Source: Micromonospora halotolerans | Lineage (GTDB): Bacteria > Actinomycetota > Actinomycetes > Mycobacteriales > Micromonosporaceae | NCBI RefSeq assembly: GCF_032108445.1 | Contig: NZ_CP134876.1 | Location: forward strand, 806,001-870,000 | Direction: 5' to 3' | Length of the DNA stretch: 64,000 bases | Shown: piece by piece, positions 53,020 to 60,990 of the stretch | Position numbering within the stretch: position 1 is the first letter of the stretch | Layout: every line of letters starts with the position of its first letter | Notes under the pieces: generated by a model | What the model saw: the letters and a program-made list of their open reading frames with translations, nothing else | Told to the model about the DNA's origin: nothing | Database searches by the model: none | Made by a program: the position numbers and the translations under genes

Positions 53020-53146
53020 TCCTGCGACTGTAGTGGCCGGTGCGGCTCGCGCGAAAGTTGGGCGCGCGGACGTGAACCAGCGCACCAGCGGCGAATCCCG
53101 GACACTTCCGTTCGCACCTGACGGCACGTGTCCAAGATCTCGGCGG

Positions 53147-53707
53147 TCAGACGTAGAGCGAGGTGAACGGGGCCCAGGGCAGGTTGCGCGCCACCGAGAA
53201 GGCGAACCAGAGGGCCAGGAAGCCGCCGATCACCTTGGGGCTGATCCGCAGCTCCGGCAGCCGCCAGCCGAACGCCCGGTTTCCCGCCCAGCTCGCGAAG
53301 AGCCAGGCCAGGAACGGCAGCGAGAAGACGAAGAGGAAGTGGTGCCGGGCGGCGGCGGGGAGGTCGGCGTGCAGCACGTACCAGAGGGCGCGGGTGCCGC
53401 CGCAGCCCGGGCAGTCCAGCCCCGTGGTGAGCTTGAGCAGGCAGGTCGGGCGCGCGTCCGGGTCGCTGTGGGTGGGGTCGCTGAGCAGCGCGTAGCCCAT
53501 GCCCAGGCCGACGCAGCCGAGGGCCGCGAGGGGGACCGCCCAGCGCGGGGCGCGGGCGTGCAGCCGCAGCACCAGGCGGGTGAACCGGTCCGGCTCGACC
53601 GGCGGGTAGCCCACCCCGGCGGGCCAGGCCACGGGCCCGGCAGCGTGCTCCGCGGGCGGGACCGGGTGCGGGTCGGGCGCGGCGGCCGGCCGGTCAACGC
53701 TCGTCAC
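53147..53707 (-). CDS. DUF2752 membrane protein
   Basis: The 186-residue protein has three to four membrane segments. It carries the DUF2752 signature: [35 protein letters not shown], in which the CPxCGGTRA block is near residue 85. The function is unknown. The GTG at 53707 has GGTGAG upstream; a GTG at 53722 is possible but overlaps the YcaQ-like stop. The N-terminal 45 residues are Pro/Ala-rich. It follows the YcaQ-like gene in the same direction and is likely co-transcribed. Confidence 0.85.
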   Translation of the reverse strand: MTSVDRPAAAPDPHPVPPAEHAAGPVAWPAGVGYPPVEPDRFTRLVLRLHARAPRWAVPLAALGCVGLGMGYALLSDPTHSDPDARPTCLLKLTTGLDCPGCGGTRALWYVLHADLPAAARHHFLFVFSLPFLAWLFASWAGNRAFGWRLPELRISPKVIGGFLALWFAFSVARNLPWAPFTSLYV

Positions 53708-53711
53708 GCGC

Positions 53712-54941
53712 TCACCGTACACCGGCCACGCCCACCAGGGCGGCGGCCAGTGGGGCGGCCAGGTCGCCGGCGGCGGGCGGGGCGACCGCGTCGAGGCCGA
53801 GCCAGCCGGCGAGCCGGTAGAGCTCCGCGGCGAGCGCCACGGCGGTCTCCCCCGGGTCGGCGCCGGGCTCGACCCAGGCGGCCGGCACCAGCAGGACCCC
53901 GGCCTTCCGGTCGGCCTTGAGGTCGACCCGGGCGGTGAACCGCTCGCCCTGCAGGAAGGGGAGCACGTAGTAGCCGTAGACCCGCTGCGGCGCGGGCACG
54001 TAGATCTCGATCCGGTAGGTGAAGTCGAACAGCCGCTCGGTGCGCGCCCGCTCCCAGACCAGCGGGTCGAACGGGCTGACCAGCGTGTTGCCGCGCACCC
54101 AGCGGGGCAGCCGCGCCTGCGCGTGCAGGTAGCCCGGCTGCCGCCAGCCCGCCACGGTGACCGGGGTCAGCTCGCCCGCCTCTACCAGCTCGGCGATCGC
54201 CTGCCGGGCGCCGGCCACCGGCAGCCGGAAGTAGTCCCGCAGCTCCGGCTCGGCGGCCACGCCCAGCGACCGGGCGGCGATCGCCACGAGGGTGCGGTGG
54301 GCGTCGGCGTCCTTCGGGGTGGGCGCGTCGAGCACGGCGGCCGGCAGCACCCGCTCGGGCAGGTCGTAGCGGCGGGCGAACGAGGTGGTGCGCTCGGCCG
54401 CGGTGACCTCGCCGGCCCAGAACAGGAACTCCAGCGCCCGCTTGACGGTGGACCAGTTCCACCCCCAGTTGCCGGTCTCCCGGGGCGCGTCGTGCTCGAT
54501 CTCGGCGGCCGTGAGCGGGCCCCGGGCGGCCACCTCGTCGCGCACCCAGGCGACCAGCTCGGGCTGCTCCTGGGCGATCCGGCGCATCCCGCCCCACGCC
54601 TCGTCGTGGGCCTTGGCCATCCGCCAGCGCAGCGCCGGGTGCAGCCCCACCGGGACCAGCGACGCCTCGTGCGCCCAGTATTCGAACAGGTCCCGGGGGC
54701 GCCGGTAGGCGGCCGTGTCGAGCAGGCTGGTCGGGTAGGGGCCGAGCCGGCTGTAGAGCGGCAGGTAGTGTGCCCGTTGCAGGACGTTGACCGAGTCCAT
54801 CTGAATCAGCCCGACCCGGTCGAGCACCCGGCGCAGGTGCCGGCGGGTGGGCACGCCGGCGGGCGCCGGGTCGGCGAAGCCCTGGGCGGCCAGGGCGATC
54901 CGGCGGGCCTGGGCGAGCGAGAGCGATTCCGGTACGGCCAT
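53712..54941 (-). CDS. YcaQ/AlkX-like winged-helix DNA glycosylase (HTH_42)
   Basis: The 409-residue protein belongs to the HTH_42 family, whose members AlkZ and YcaQ unhook interstrand DNA crosslinks or excise alkylated bases. The catalytic triplet reads Gln47-Met-Asp49 ([24 protein letters not shown]), the Q-x-D form seen in YcaQ-type rather than the Q-x-Q form of AlkZ. Tandem winged helices and the beta-barrel segment ([41 protein letters not shown]) are complete. The ATG at 54941 follows TAAGGT at leaderless spacing, within a damage-type promoter at 54950-54971. It is divergent from a GNAT gene. Confidence 0.88.
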   Translation of the reverse strand: MAVPESLSLAQARRIALAAQGFADPAPAGVPTRRHLRRVLDRVGLIQMDSVNVLQRAHYLPLYSRLGPYPTSLLDTAAYRRPRDLFEYWAHEASLVPVGLHPALRWRMAKAHDEAWGGMRRIAQEQPELVAWVRDEVAARGPLTAAEIEHDAPRETGNWGWNWSTVKRALEFLFWAGEVTAAERTTSFARRYDLPERVLPAAVLDAPTPKDADAHRTLVAIAARSLGVAAEPELRDYFRLPVAGARQAIAELVEAGELTPVTVAGWRQPGYLHAQARLPRWVRGNTLVSPFDPLVWERARTERLFDFTYRIEIYVPAPQRVYGYYVLPFLQGERFTARVDLKADRKAGVLLVPAAWVEPGADPGETAVALAAELYRLAGWLGLDAVAPPAAGDLAAPLAAALVGVAGVR

Positions 54942-54949
54942 CGTCGGCG

Positions 54950-54971
54950 ACCTTATTCCACCGGTACGACA
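54950..54971 (-). promoter_or_regulatory. Candidate RecA-NDp-like promoter of the YcaQ-like gene
   Basis: On the minus strand TGTCGTAC is followed by eight bases and then TAAGGT, which ends eight bases before the ATG at 54941. The TGTCR core and spacing match those of recA (TGTCGGAC) and lhr (TGTCACAC). DNA-damage induction is inferred. Confidence 0.5.
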
Positions 54972-55019
54972 CAGGTGCGGCGGCTGGACCGATCGCCCTG
55001 CGCGGCATAGAACGGACGG

Positions 55020-55571
55020 GTGCGCACCATCCGCCGGGAGGAACCGGACGACGCCGAGGCGATAGCCCGGGTGCACATCCGCGGCTGGCAGGCCGGGTAC
55101 GCCGGGATCATGCCGGCCGAGGTGCTCGACCGGCTGAACCCGGCCGCCTGGGCGCAGCGCCGCCGGGATCTCGGCACGGCCGACCCGGAGCACCCGTTCA
55201 CCACGCTGGTCGCCGAGGTCGACGGCACGATCGAGGGGTTCACCACCTTCGGGCCGTACCGGAACAACCAGGACCGCGGCGACCTCGACCCGGCGTACGG
55301 GGAGATCCTGGCGATCTACCTGGACCCGTCCCGGTGGGGCGGCGGGAGCGCCCAGGCGCTGCTCGCGGCAGCCCGGGCCGGCCTCGCGGAGCGGGGCCTC
55401 GCGGAGTACCGGCTCTGGGTGCTCGCCGACAACGCCCGGGCCCGCCGCTTCTACGAGCGGGCCGGGCTGTCACCGGACGGGGAGGAGTCCACCTACGCGG
55501 TGCCGCTGCACGGCGGGCGGGACCCGGTCCGGCTCCTCGAGCTGCGCTACACCGCCCGGCTCGACGGCTGA
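55020..55571 (+). CDS. GNAT-family N-acetyltransferase
   Basis: The 183-residue protein is a GNAT domain: [71 protein letters not shown] (acetyl-CoA loop) and [22 protein letters not shown]. It resembles the ElaA/RimI-like group often annotated as generic acetyltransferases. The start is a GTG at 55020, with TAGAAC at 55008-55013 and TGGACC at 54985-54990 (17-bp spacer) giving a leaderless promoter. Its 3' end overlaps the convergent GT87 gene by 102 bp. Confidence 0.82.
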   Translation: MRTIRREEPDDAEAIARVHIRGWQAGYAGIMPAEVLDRLNPAAWAQRRRDLGTADPEHPFTTLVAEVDGTIEGFTTFGPYRNNQDRGDLDPAYGEILAIYLDPSRWGGGSAQALLAAARAGLAERGLAEYRLWVLADNARARRFYERAGLSPDGEESTYAVPLHGGRDPVRLLELRYTARLDG

Positions 55572-56780
55572 CCCGGCCGGCCCGCCCGGTTCGACCGGAC
55601 CGCCGCCGGTCGGCGTGGCCCAGCGCCGGATCGGCAGGGCCAGCAGCAGCGCGAGGCTGATCCAGACGTACGTGTTGCTGCCCAGGAACCCGCCCACCCC
55701 GGTGAAGTCCTTCTCCCAGGCCCAGACGATGCGGCTGATGAGGAAGGCGTACCCGACGAGGGCGCCGGCCAGCAGCAGGCGGCGGCGGAGGCTGCGGGCG
55801 GGCGCGGCCATGCCGTTGTCGACCAGCAGGATCAGCCCCGGCAGCAGCCAGACCAGGTGGTGCACCCAGGTCACCGGGCTGACCAGGCACATGGTGGCGC
55901 CGGTCAGCGCCAGGCCGGTGGCCTCGTCGCCGGCGGCCACCGCGGCCCGGGAGCGCCAGCCCCAGACGACCAGGGTGGCGAGGACCAGCGCCAGCCAGGC
56001 GACGGTGCTCGGGTGTTCCGGATGGAGCCGGGCCACCACCCCGCGCAGCGACTGGTTGGAGACGAAGGCCAGCTCGCCCACCCGGTCGGTGTTCCACAGC
56101 GCCTCGGTCCAGAACTCCCGGGAGGCGTCCGGGAAGAGCGCGGCGGCGACCAGGGTGGCCGCCGCGGCCGCGCCGATGGCGGTGAACGCGGCCCGCCAGC
56201 GGCCGGTCACCAGCAGGTAGACGATGAAGATGCCCGGGGTCAGCTTGATCGCGGTGGCCAGCCCGATGCCCACCCCGGCCCACCGGCTGCGCGCCGGCAG
56301 CAGCCGGAGCAGGTCCACCGCCACGAGGAACAGCAGCAGCATGTTGACCTGGCCGAAGTTGACCGTCTCGCGCATCGGCTCGTACGCGGCGGCCAGGCAG
56401 AGCGCCACCGCCAGGGCGAACCAGCGGGTCCAGCCGGCGCGCCGGGCGACCGGGTCGAGCAGCCACCAGATCACCACGGCGCTGACCACCACGGTGGCCG
56501 CCACGCTCACGGTGATCGCCGCCCACCAGGGCAGGTACGCCATCGGCAGCATGACCAGTGCCGCGAACGGCGGGTAGGTGAAGCCGTACTGGGTGCCGCC
56601 CTTGAGGAAGTCGTAGATCTCTCCGCCGTCGTGCACCCAGAAGGTCAGCGCGCCGTAGTAGACCTTGAGGTCGAAGAAGCCGTGCCGCACGGCGGCCACG
56701 GACAGGAAGGCGGTCACCGCTCCGGCGAGCGCCACCACGGCGACGACCTGCGCGATCGTCCGCCTGGCACCCTGCGCCAC
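55470..56780 (-). CDS. GT87-family alpha-1,2-mannosyltransferase-like membrane protein
   Basis: The 436-residue polytopic protein (about 10 helices) matches GT87 (DUF2029), polyprenyl-phosphate-mannose-dependent alpha-(1,2)-mannosyltransferases that build lipomannan/lipoarabinomannan-type glycans. The periplasmic acidic loop FFDLKVYYGALTFWVHDGGEIYDFL holds the catalytic Asp region, and NFGQVNMLLLFLVAVDLL and SPVTWVHHLVWLLPGLILLVDN are typical. The GTG at 56780 has GAGGAGGG upstream. The C-terminal tail after about residue 398 is encoded antisense to the GNAT gene and looks non-conserved. Confidence 0.85.
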   Translation of the reverse strand: MAQGARRTIAQVVAVVALAGAVTAFLSVAAVRHGFFDLKVYYGALTFWVHDGGEIYDFLKGGTQYGFTYPPFAALVMLPMAYLPWWAAITVSVAATVVVSAVVIWWLLDPVARRAGWTRWFALAVALCLAAAYEPMRETVNFGQVNMLLLFLVAVDLLRLLPARSRWAGVGIGLATAIKLTPGIFIVYLLVTGRWRAAFTAIGAAAAATLVAAALFPDASREFWTEALWNTDRVGELAFVSNQSLRGVVARLHPEHPSTVAWLALVLATLVVWGWRSRAAVAAGDEATGLALTGATMCLVSPVTWVHHLVWLLPGLILLVDNGMAAPARSLRRRLLLAGALVGYAFLISRIVWAWEKDFTGVGGFLGSNTYVWISLALLLALPIRRWATPTGGGPVEPGGPAGSAVEPGGVAQLEEPDRVPPAVQRHRVGGLLPVR

Positions 56781-56815
56781 CGTCGCCCTCCTCGCCCTGC
56801 GTAGGCTCACGTGCC

Positions 56816-57394
56816 ATGGCTCTCGGGTACGTCCGCCCCGCGCGTCCGGAGGACGCCGGCGAGATCGCACGCCTCCAGCTCGCCACGTGGCGGGTCGCGT
56901 ACCGCCGGATCCTGCCCCGGCACGTGCTCGACAACCTGGACGAGGCGTATCTCGCCCGGCGGTGGAGCGCCGCGGTGCAGGAGCCGCCCTCGGGCGCGCA
57001 CCGCGTGCTGGTCGCCGTCGAACAGGCCGAGCAATCGTATCTGGTGGGGTTCGCCGCCTCCGGTCCGGCCGATGCCGAGGCGCTCGCGCCGGGCGAGCCG
57101 GCCGACGCGCTCGCCGACGGCGTGGTGGCGGTGACCGACCTGCTGGTCGAGCCGCGCTGGGGCCGGCGCGGGCACGGCAGCCGGCTGCTCGCCGCCATGG
57201 TCGACCACTGGCGGGAGGACGGCTTCACCCGGGCGGTGGCCTGGGCGTTCGACGCCGACGAGGCGACCCGCGGGTTCCTCACCTCGACCGGTTGGGAGCC
57301 GGACGGCGCGGGCCGCGCGCTGGACGTGGACGACATGCTGGTCCCCCAGGTCCGCCTGCACGTCGGCGTCCCCGCCGAGCCGGCCGCTTCCTGA
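56816..57394 (+). CDS. GNAT-family N-acetyltransferase
   Basis: The 192-residue GNAT protein reads MALGYVRPARPEDAGEIARLQLATWRVAYRRILPRHVLDNL, with the acetyl-CoA loop VVAVTDLLVEPRWGRRGHGSRLLAAMVDHWREDG (about residues 100-133) and FLTSTGWEPDGAGR. The ATG at 56816 has TAGGCT (56802-56807) eight bases upstream, so the mRNA may be leaderless. It is divergent from the GT87 gene. Similar proteins in relatives are uncharacterised; the substrate is unknown. Confidence 0.82.
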   Translation: MALGYVRPARPEDAGEIARLQLATWRVAYRRILPRHVLDNLDEAYLARRWSAAVQEPPSGAHRVLVAVEQAEQSYLVGFAASGPADAEALAPGEPADALADGVVAVTDLLVEPRWGRRGHGSRLLAAMVDHWREDGFTRAVAWAFDADEATRGFLTSTGWEPDGAGRALDVDDMLVPQVRLHVGVPAEPAAS

Positions 57395-57431
57395 GTACGG
57401 GCTGTCGGGGGCACCGCCTACCGTGGGCGGT

Positions 57432-58463
57432 ATGACGACCGCACCGGCGCCCGCTCCCCCCGACCTGGAGCCGTTCCGGGTCGAGCTGACCGGCTACGCG
57501 TACCGGATGCTCGGCTCGGTGTTCGACGCCGAGGACGCGGTGCAGGAGACCCTGCTGCGGGCCTGGCGCGGCCGCGACGGCTTCGACGGCCGGTCCAGCC
57601 TGCGCACCTGGCTCTACCGGATCGCCACCAACGTCTGCCTGGACCTGCTGCGCGGGCGCAGCCGGCGGGCCCTGCCGGTCAATCTGGACGGGCCGGCCGC
57701 GCCGGTGGCCGGGTCGCTCGGCACGCCGGCCGGCGACTGGGTCGAGCCGGTGCCGGACTCGGCGGTCCTTCCGGCCGACCCGGCGGAGCTGGCGGTGGCC
57801 CGGGAGTCGGTGCGGCTGGCGTTCGTGGCCGCGCTCCAGCACCTGCCTCCCCGGCAGCGCGCCGTGCTGATCCTGCGGGACGTGCTGCGCTGGCGCGCCG
57901 ACGAGGTCGCCGACCTGCTCGACGCCACCGTGCCGGCGGTCAACAGCGCGCTGCAGCGGGCCCGGGCGACCCTGGCCGGGGTGCGCGCCGAGCGGCGCGC
58001 CGGGCCGGATCTCGACCCGGTCGACCGCGACCTGCTCGACCGCTACGTGGACGCCTTCGCCCGCTACGACGTCGACGCCCTGGTGGCGCTGCTGCGCGCG
58101 GACGCCGTGCAGAGCATGCCGCCCTACCGGATGTGGCTGCGCGGCGCCGCGGACATCGGCCGCTGGCTGCGCGGGCCGGGGGCCGGCTGCCGGGGCTCCC
58201 GGCTGGTGCGGGTGGCCGCGAACGGCGGCCCGGCCGTGGCCCAGTACCGGGTCGACCCGGCCGGCGGTCACCGGGCCTTCTCGATCACGGTGCTGGAGGC
58301 CGCCGGGGGGCGGATCGCCCGGCTCAACCACTTCCTGGAGCCCCGGCTCTTCCCGCGTTTCGGACTGCCGACCCGGCTCGATCCCCGACGCGCCGATGAG
58401 TTCGGGCCCCCTGGACCGTCCACCCCTGGTAGGCACGACGGAGGCGACGCGCCGGCGGAGTGA
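57432..58463 (+). CDS. SigG-like ECF sigma factor with SnoaL-type C-terminal domain
   Basis: The 343-residue protein has sigma region 2 ([49 protein letters not shown], about 24-72), the family linker WVEPVPDS, and region 4 ([48 protein letters not shown], about 135-182). A SnoaL/NTF2-like domain follows (195-320). This matches the TIGR02960 (SigG, ECF56-like) sigma factors, which lack an anti-sigma gene and are thought to be controlled by the C-terminal domain. The ATG at 57432 follows TACCGT by seven bases. The VOC gene lies 10 bp downstream and is probably a co-transcribed partner. Confidence 0.88.
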   Translation: MTTAPAPAPPDLEPFRVELTGYAYRMLGSVFDAEDAVQETLLRAWRGRDGFDGRSSLRTWLYRIATNVCLDLLRGRSRRALPVNLDGPAAPVAGSLGTPAGDWVEPVPDSAVLPADPAELAVARESVRLAFVAALQHLPPRQRAVLILRDVLRWRADEVADLLDATVPAVNSALQRARATLAGVRAERRAGPDLDPVDRDLLDRYVDAFARYDVDALVALLRADAVQSMPPYRMWLRGAADIGRWLRGPGAGCRGSRLVRVAANGGPAVAQYRVDPAGGHRAFSITVLEAAGGRIARLNHFLEPRLFPRFGLPTRLDPRRADEFGPPGPSTPGRHDGGDAPAE

Positions 58464-58473
58464 GGAGCGGGTC

Positions 58474-58854
58474 ATGTTCAGGGACACGAAGGCGTTCAGC
58501 GGGTTCTCGGTGGACGACCCGGACCGCGCGGAGCGGTTCTACACCGACGTCCTGGGGTTGCGGGTGTCCCGGGACGACGCCATGGGGGGCCTGCTGACCC
58601 TGCACCTGGCCGGGGACCGGCCGGTGCTGGTCTACCCGAAGGCCGACCACCGGCCGGCCACCTACACGGTGCTCAACTTCCCGGTGCCCGACATCGACCG
58701 GGCGGTGGACGAGCTGACCTCGCGCGGGGTGCGGTTCGCGCGCTACGAGGGCATGCCGCAGGACGAGAAGGGGGTCATGCGGGGCAACGGCCCGTCGATC
58801 GCCTGGTTCACCGACCCGGCCGGCAACGTGTTCTCGGTGCTCCAGGAGGGCTGA
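58474..58854 (+). CDS. VOC-family (glyoxalase-like) protein
   Basis: The 126-residue protein is a single VOC module pair: [50 protein letters not shown] and [20 protein letters not shown]. The last Glu and possibly His52 are the best metal-ligand candidates, but the full ligand set is not obvious. GAGGAGCGG precedes the ATG at 58474. It follows the SigG-like gene by 10 bp; VOC genes often accompany such sigma factors. The role may be sensing or detoxification, which is inference. Confidence 0.83.
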   Translation: MFRDTKAFSGFSVDDPDRAERFYTDVLGLRVSRDDAMGGLLTLHLAGDRPVLVYPKADHRPATYTVLNFPVPDIDRAVDELTSRGVRFARYEGMPQDEKGVMRGNGPSIAWFTDPAGNVFSVLQEG

Positions 58855-58863
58855 ACCGGGGGC

Positions 58864-58891
58864 GGCGGTCCCGGCACGGGGCGGGACCGCC
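58864..58891. terminator. Terminator stem between VOC and ABC permease genes
   Basis: GGCGGTCCCG (58864-58873) and CGGGACCGCC (58882-58891) form a perfect 10-bp stem with an 8-base loop between two convergent genes. It is well placed to stop both transcripts. Confidence 0.7.
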
Positions 58892-58900
58892 GGCCACCGG

Positions 58901-59788
58901 TCAGCCCTTGTCGGCGCCCTCGTTGGCGCCGCGCACGAAGTAGCGCTGGAAGACCATGAAGAGCACCGCCACCGGGATGGTGGCGAGCAGCGCCGCGCCC
59001 AGCTTGAGCGGATACTGGGTGCCCTTGCCCAGCGACCCGCTGACCAGGTCGGCCAAGCCCCGGGGCAGGGTGAACAGGTGCGGGTCCTGCACCGAGACGA
59101 GGCTGTGCGGGAACTCGTTCCAGGAGCCCTGGAACGACAGGATGGTCAGCGTGATCAGCGCCGGCCGCGCCATCGGCAGCACCACCGACCAGAAGGTGCG
59201 GAACACGCCCGCGCCGTCGATCCGGGCCGCCTCCTCGACGCTGACCGGCACCGACTCGAAGAACTGCTTCATGATGAAGACGCCGGCCGCGTCGGCGAGC
59301 AGGGGCACCACGAGGCCCGCGTAGCTGTCGTAGAGGCCGAGCTGCTTGAGCACCAGGAACTTCGGGATGAGCAGCACCACGCCGGGCACCGCCATGACCG
59401 CGATGACCGCGGCGAACAGCCCGGCCCGGCCCCGGAAGCGCAGCCGTGCCAGCGCGTAGCCGGCGAGCGAGTCGAAGAAGACCCGGCCGAGGGTGACCAG
59501 CACGGTGACCAGCAGCGAGTTGCCGAGCCAGAGCGGGAAGTTGGTGCCGGCGAAGATCCGCTCGAAGCCGGCCAGGGTCAGCGCGTCGGGGATCGGCGAG
59601 AGCGGGTTCGCCGCCGCGTCGGGCTCGGTCTTGAGCGAGTTGCCGAGCTGGATGACGAACGGGTAGAGGAAGACCAGCCCGAAGGCGATCAGGACCGCGT
59701 ACCCGAGGATGCGGTTGACCCGGGCGCGGGGCCCGCGGTCGGCGCGGCGCGTGACGGGGGCCGCCGGCCGGTCGGTGAGCACGGCCAT
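58901..59788 (-). CDS. Sugar ABC transporter permease, MalG type
   Basis: The 295-residue permease has six membrane helices and the EAA loop VEEAARIDGAGVFRTFWSVVLPMARPAL (about 195-222), which contacts the ATPase. FSWNE-like GSWNEFPHSLVSV follows, as in the CUT1 (carbohydrate uptake) family. The ATG at 59788 lies 1 bp from the MalF-type stop, so the two permeases are translationally linked. It is the last gene of the run; no ATPase gene is present in the window, so a shared MsiK-like ATPase encoded elsewhere is likely. Confidence 0.9.
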   Translation of the reverse strand: MAVLTDRPAAPVTRRADRGPRARVNRILGYAVLIAFGLVFLYPFVIQLGNSLKTEPDAAANPLSPIPDALTLAGFERIFAGTNFPLWLGNSLLVTVLVTLGRVFFDSLAGYALARLRFRGRAGLFAAVIAVMAVPGVVLLIPKFLVLKQLGLYDSYAGLVVPLLADAAGVFIMKQFFESVPVSVEEAARIDGAGVFRTFWSVVLPMARPALITLTILSFQGSWNEFPHSLVSVQDPHLFTLPRGLADLVSGSLGKGTQYPLKLGAALLATIPVAVLFMVFQRYFVRGANEGADKG

Positions 59789-59789
59789 G

Positions 59790-60908
59790 TCAGGACCCCT
59801 CCGGTACGCGTCGCCGCCACCACCGGGCCCGCCGGGGCTCGTCCCGGTCGGCCATCACCCGGCGCTGGAGCAGGGTCAACAGGATGATGATCAGGAACAG
59901 CACGAAGGAGATGGCCGCGCCGGAGCCGTAGTCGAAGTCCCGGAAGGCGGTCCGGTACGACAGGTACGCCGGGGTGAGCGTGGTCTTGGCGGGGTCGCCC
60001 TGGCTCATGACGTACACCTGGTCGAAGACCTGCCAGGAGCCGATCAGGCCGAGGGTGAGCACCAGGAACATGGTCGGCTTGATCAGCGGCAGGGTGACGT
60101 GCCGGAAGCGCTGCCACCGGGTCGCCCCGTCGAGGGTGCTGGCCTCGTCGAGCGCCACCGGCACGTTCTGCAACGCGGCCAGGAACATCAGCATGAAGGT
60201 GCCCGAGGTGGTCCAGATGACCAGGCTGATGATCGACACCATGGCCACGCTCGGACCGGCGAGCCAGTCCCACCAGGTCAGGCCGAACGGGCCGCCGGAG
60301 GTGAGCGCGCCGGGCGGGGTGTCCACCCCGACGGCGCCGAGCAGCAGGTGCAGCACGCCCCGGGAGTCGGCGAACCACTCCGGCCCGTTGATGCCGAGGA
60401 GGCCGAGCAGCCTGTTGACCGCGCCGGAGTTGGCGAACAGGAACAGGAACACCACGCTGATCGCCACCGAGCTGGTGACCGAGGGGAAGTAGAAGGCGCT
60501 GCGGAAGAAGCCCTTCCCCTTGAGCATGCGGTTGTTGACCACGAGGGCGAGGCCGAGGGCGAGCGCGGTCTGCACCGGCACGACGATGCCCACGTAGTAC
60601 ATGTTGTTGCGGATGCTGGTCATGAAGTCCCGGCGGTCGAGGCCGTCGTCGGCGAACAGCCGGGTGTAGTTGTCGCCGCCCACGAACGGCACGTCGCCGG
60701 TGAACGGGCTGCCCTGGCCGTTCCAGTCGGTGAGGCTCACCCACAGCGCCATGAGGATCGGCAGCAGCAGGAAGAGCCCGAGGATCACGATCACCGGCGC
60801 GACGAAGAGCCAGCCGGCGATGTTCTCGTTGCCGCGGATGCCGCCGCCGCGACGGCGAGGCGGCTTCGCCGGCGTGGTCGCCGGGGCGCGCAACGCTTCG
60901 GTTGCCAT
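59790..60908 (-). CDS. Sugar ABC transporter permease, MalF type
   Basis: The 372-residue permease has a cytosolic Pro-rich N-terminus, six or more membrane helices and the EAA loop ALDEASTLDGATRWQRFRHVTLPLIKPTM. A substantial extracellular insertion (NGPEWFADSRGVLHLLLGAVGVDTPPGALTSGGPFG) lies between helices, as in some CUT1 permeases. The start is the ATG at 60908 after GGAGGGACGAG. It follows the binding-protein gene, separated by 82 bp that contain a GGGGCCCC palindrome pair. Confidence 0.9.
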   Translation of the reverse strand: MATEALRAPATTPAKPPRRRGGGIRGNENIAGWLFVAPVIVILGLFLLLPILMALWVSLTDWNGQGSPFTGDVPFVGGDNYTRLFADDGLDRRDFMTSIRNNMYYVGIVVPVQTALALGLALVVNNRMLKGKGFFRSAFYFPSVTSSVAISVVFLFLFANSGAVNRLLGLLGINGPEWFADSRGVLHLLLGAVGVDTPPGALTSGGPFGLTWWDWLAGPSVAMVSIISLVIWTTSGTFMLMFLAALQNVPVALDEASTLDGATRWQRFRHVTLPLIKPTMFLVLTLGLIGSWQVFDQVYVMSQGDPAKTTLTPAYLSYRTAFRDFDYGSGAAISFVLFLIIILLTLLQRRVMADRDEPRRARWWRRRVPEGS

Positions 60909-60939
60909 CTCGTCCCTCCCTCCTGTCGGGGGGTGAAGG

Positions 60940-60987
60940 AGGGGCCCCCTCTTATCACCCGTCTGTTAACAAGGGGCCCCTCCTTGC
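60940..60987. repeat. Inverted pair of GGGGCCCC elements within the sugar ABC operon
   Basis: One copy, AGGGGCCCCCTCTTATCACC, occupies 60940-60959. A second, in reverse orientation, occupies 60966-60987 (reverse complement AAGGAGGGGCCCCTTGTTAA at 60968-60987). They lie between the binding-protein and MalF-type genes. The paired palindromes could form a strong stem that ends or processes the transcript after the binding-protein gene. Confidence 0.65.
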
Positions 60988-60990
60988 ACC

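Noticed and set aside
53132..53140. A second 50-bp palindrome near the DUF2752 stop
   Set aside because: Only one arm (CCAAGATCT) is present; the other arm and the inner palindrome are missing.
55240..57414. A 724-codon minus-strand frame near the GT87 and GNAT genes
   Set aside because: It is low-complexity and overlaps three genes with recognisable domains in other frames.
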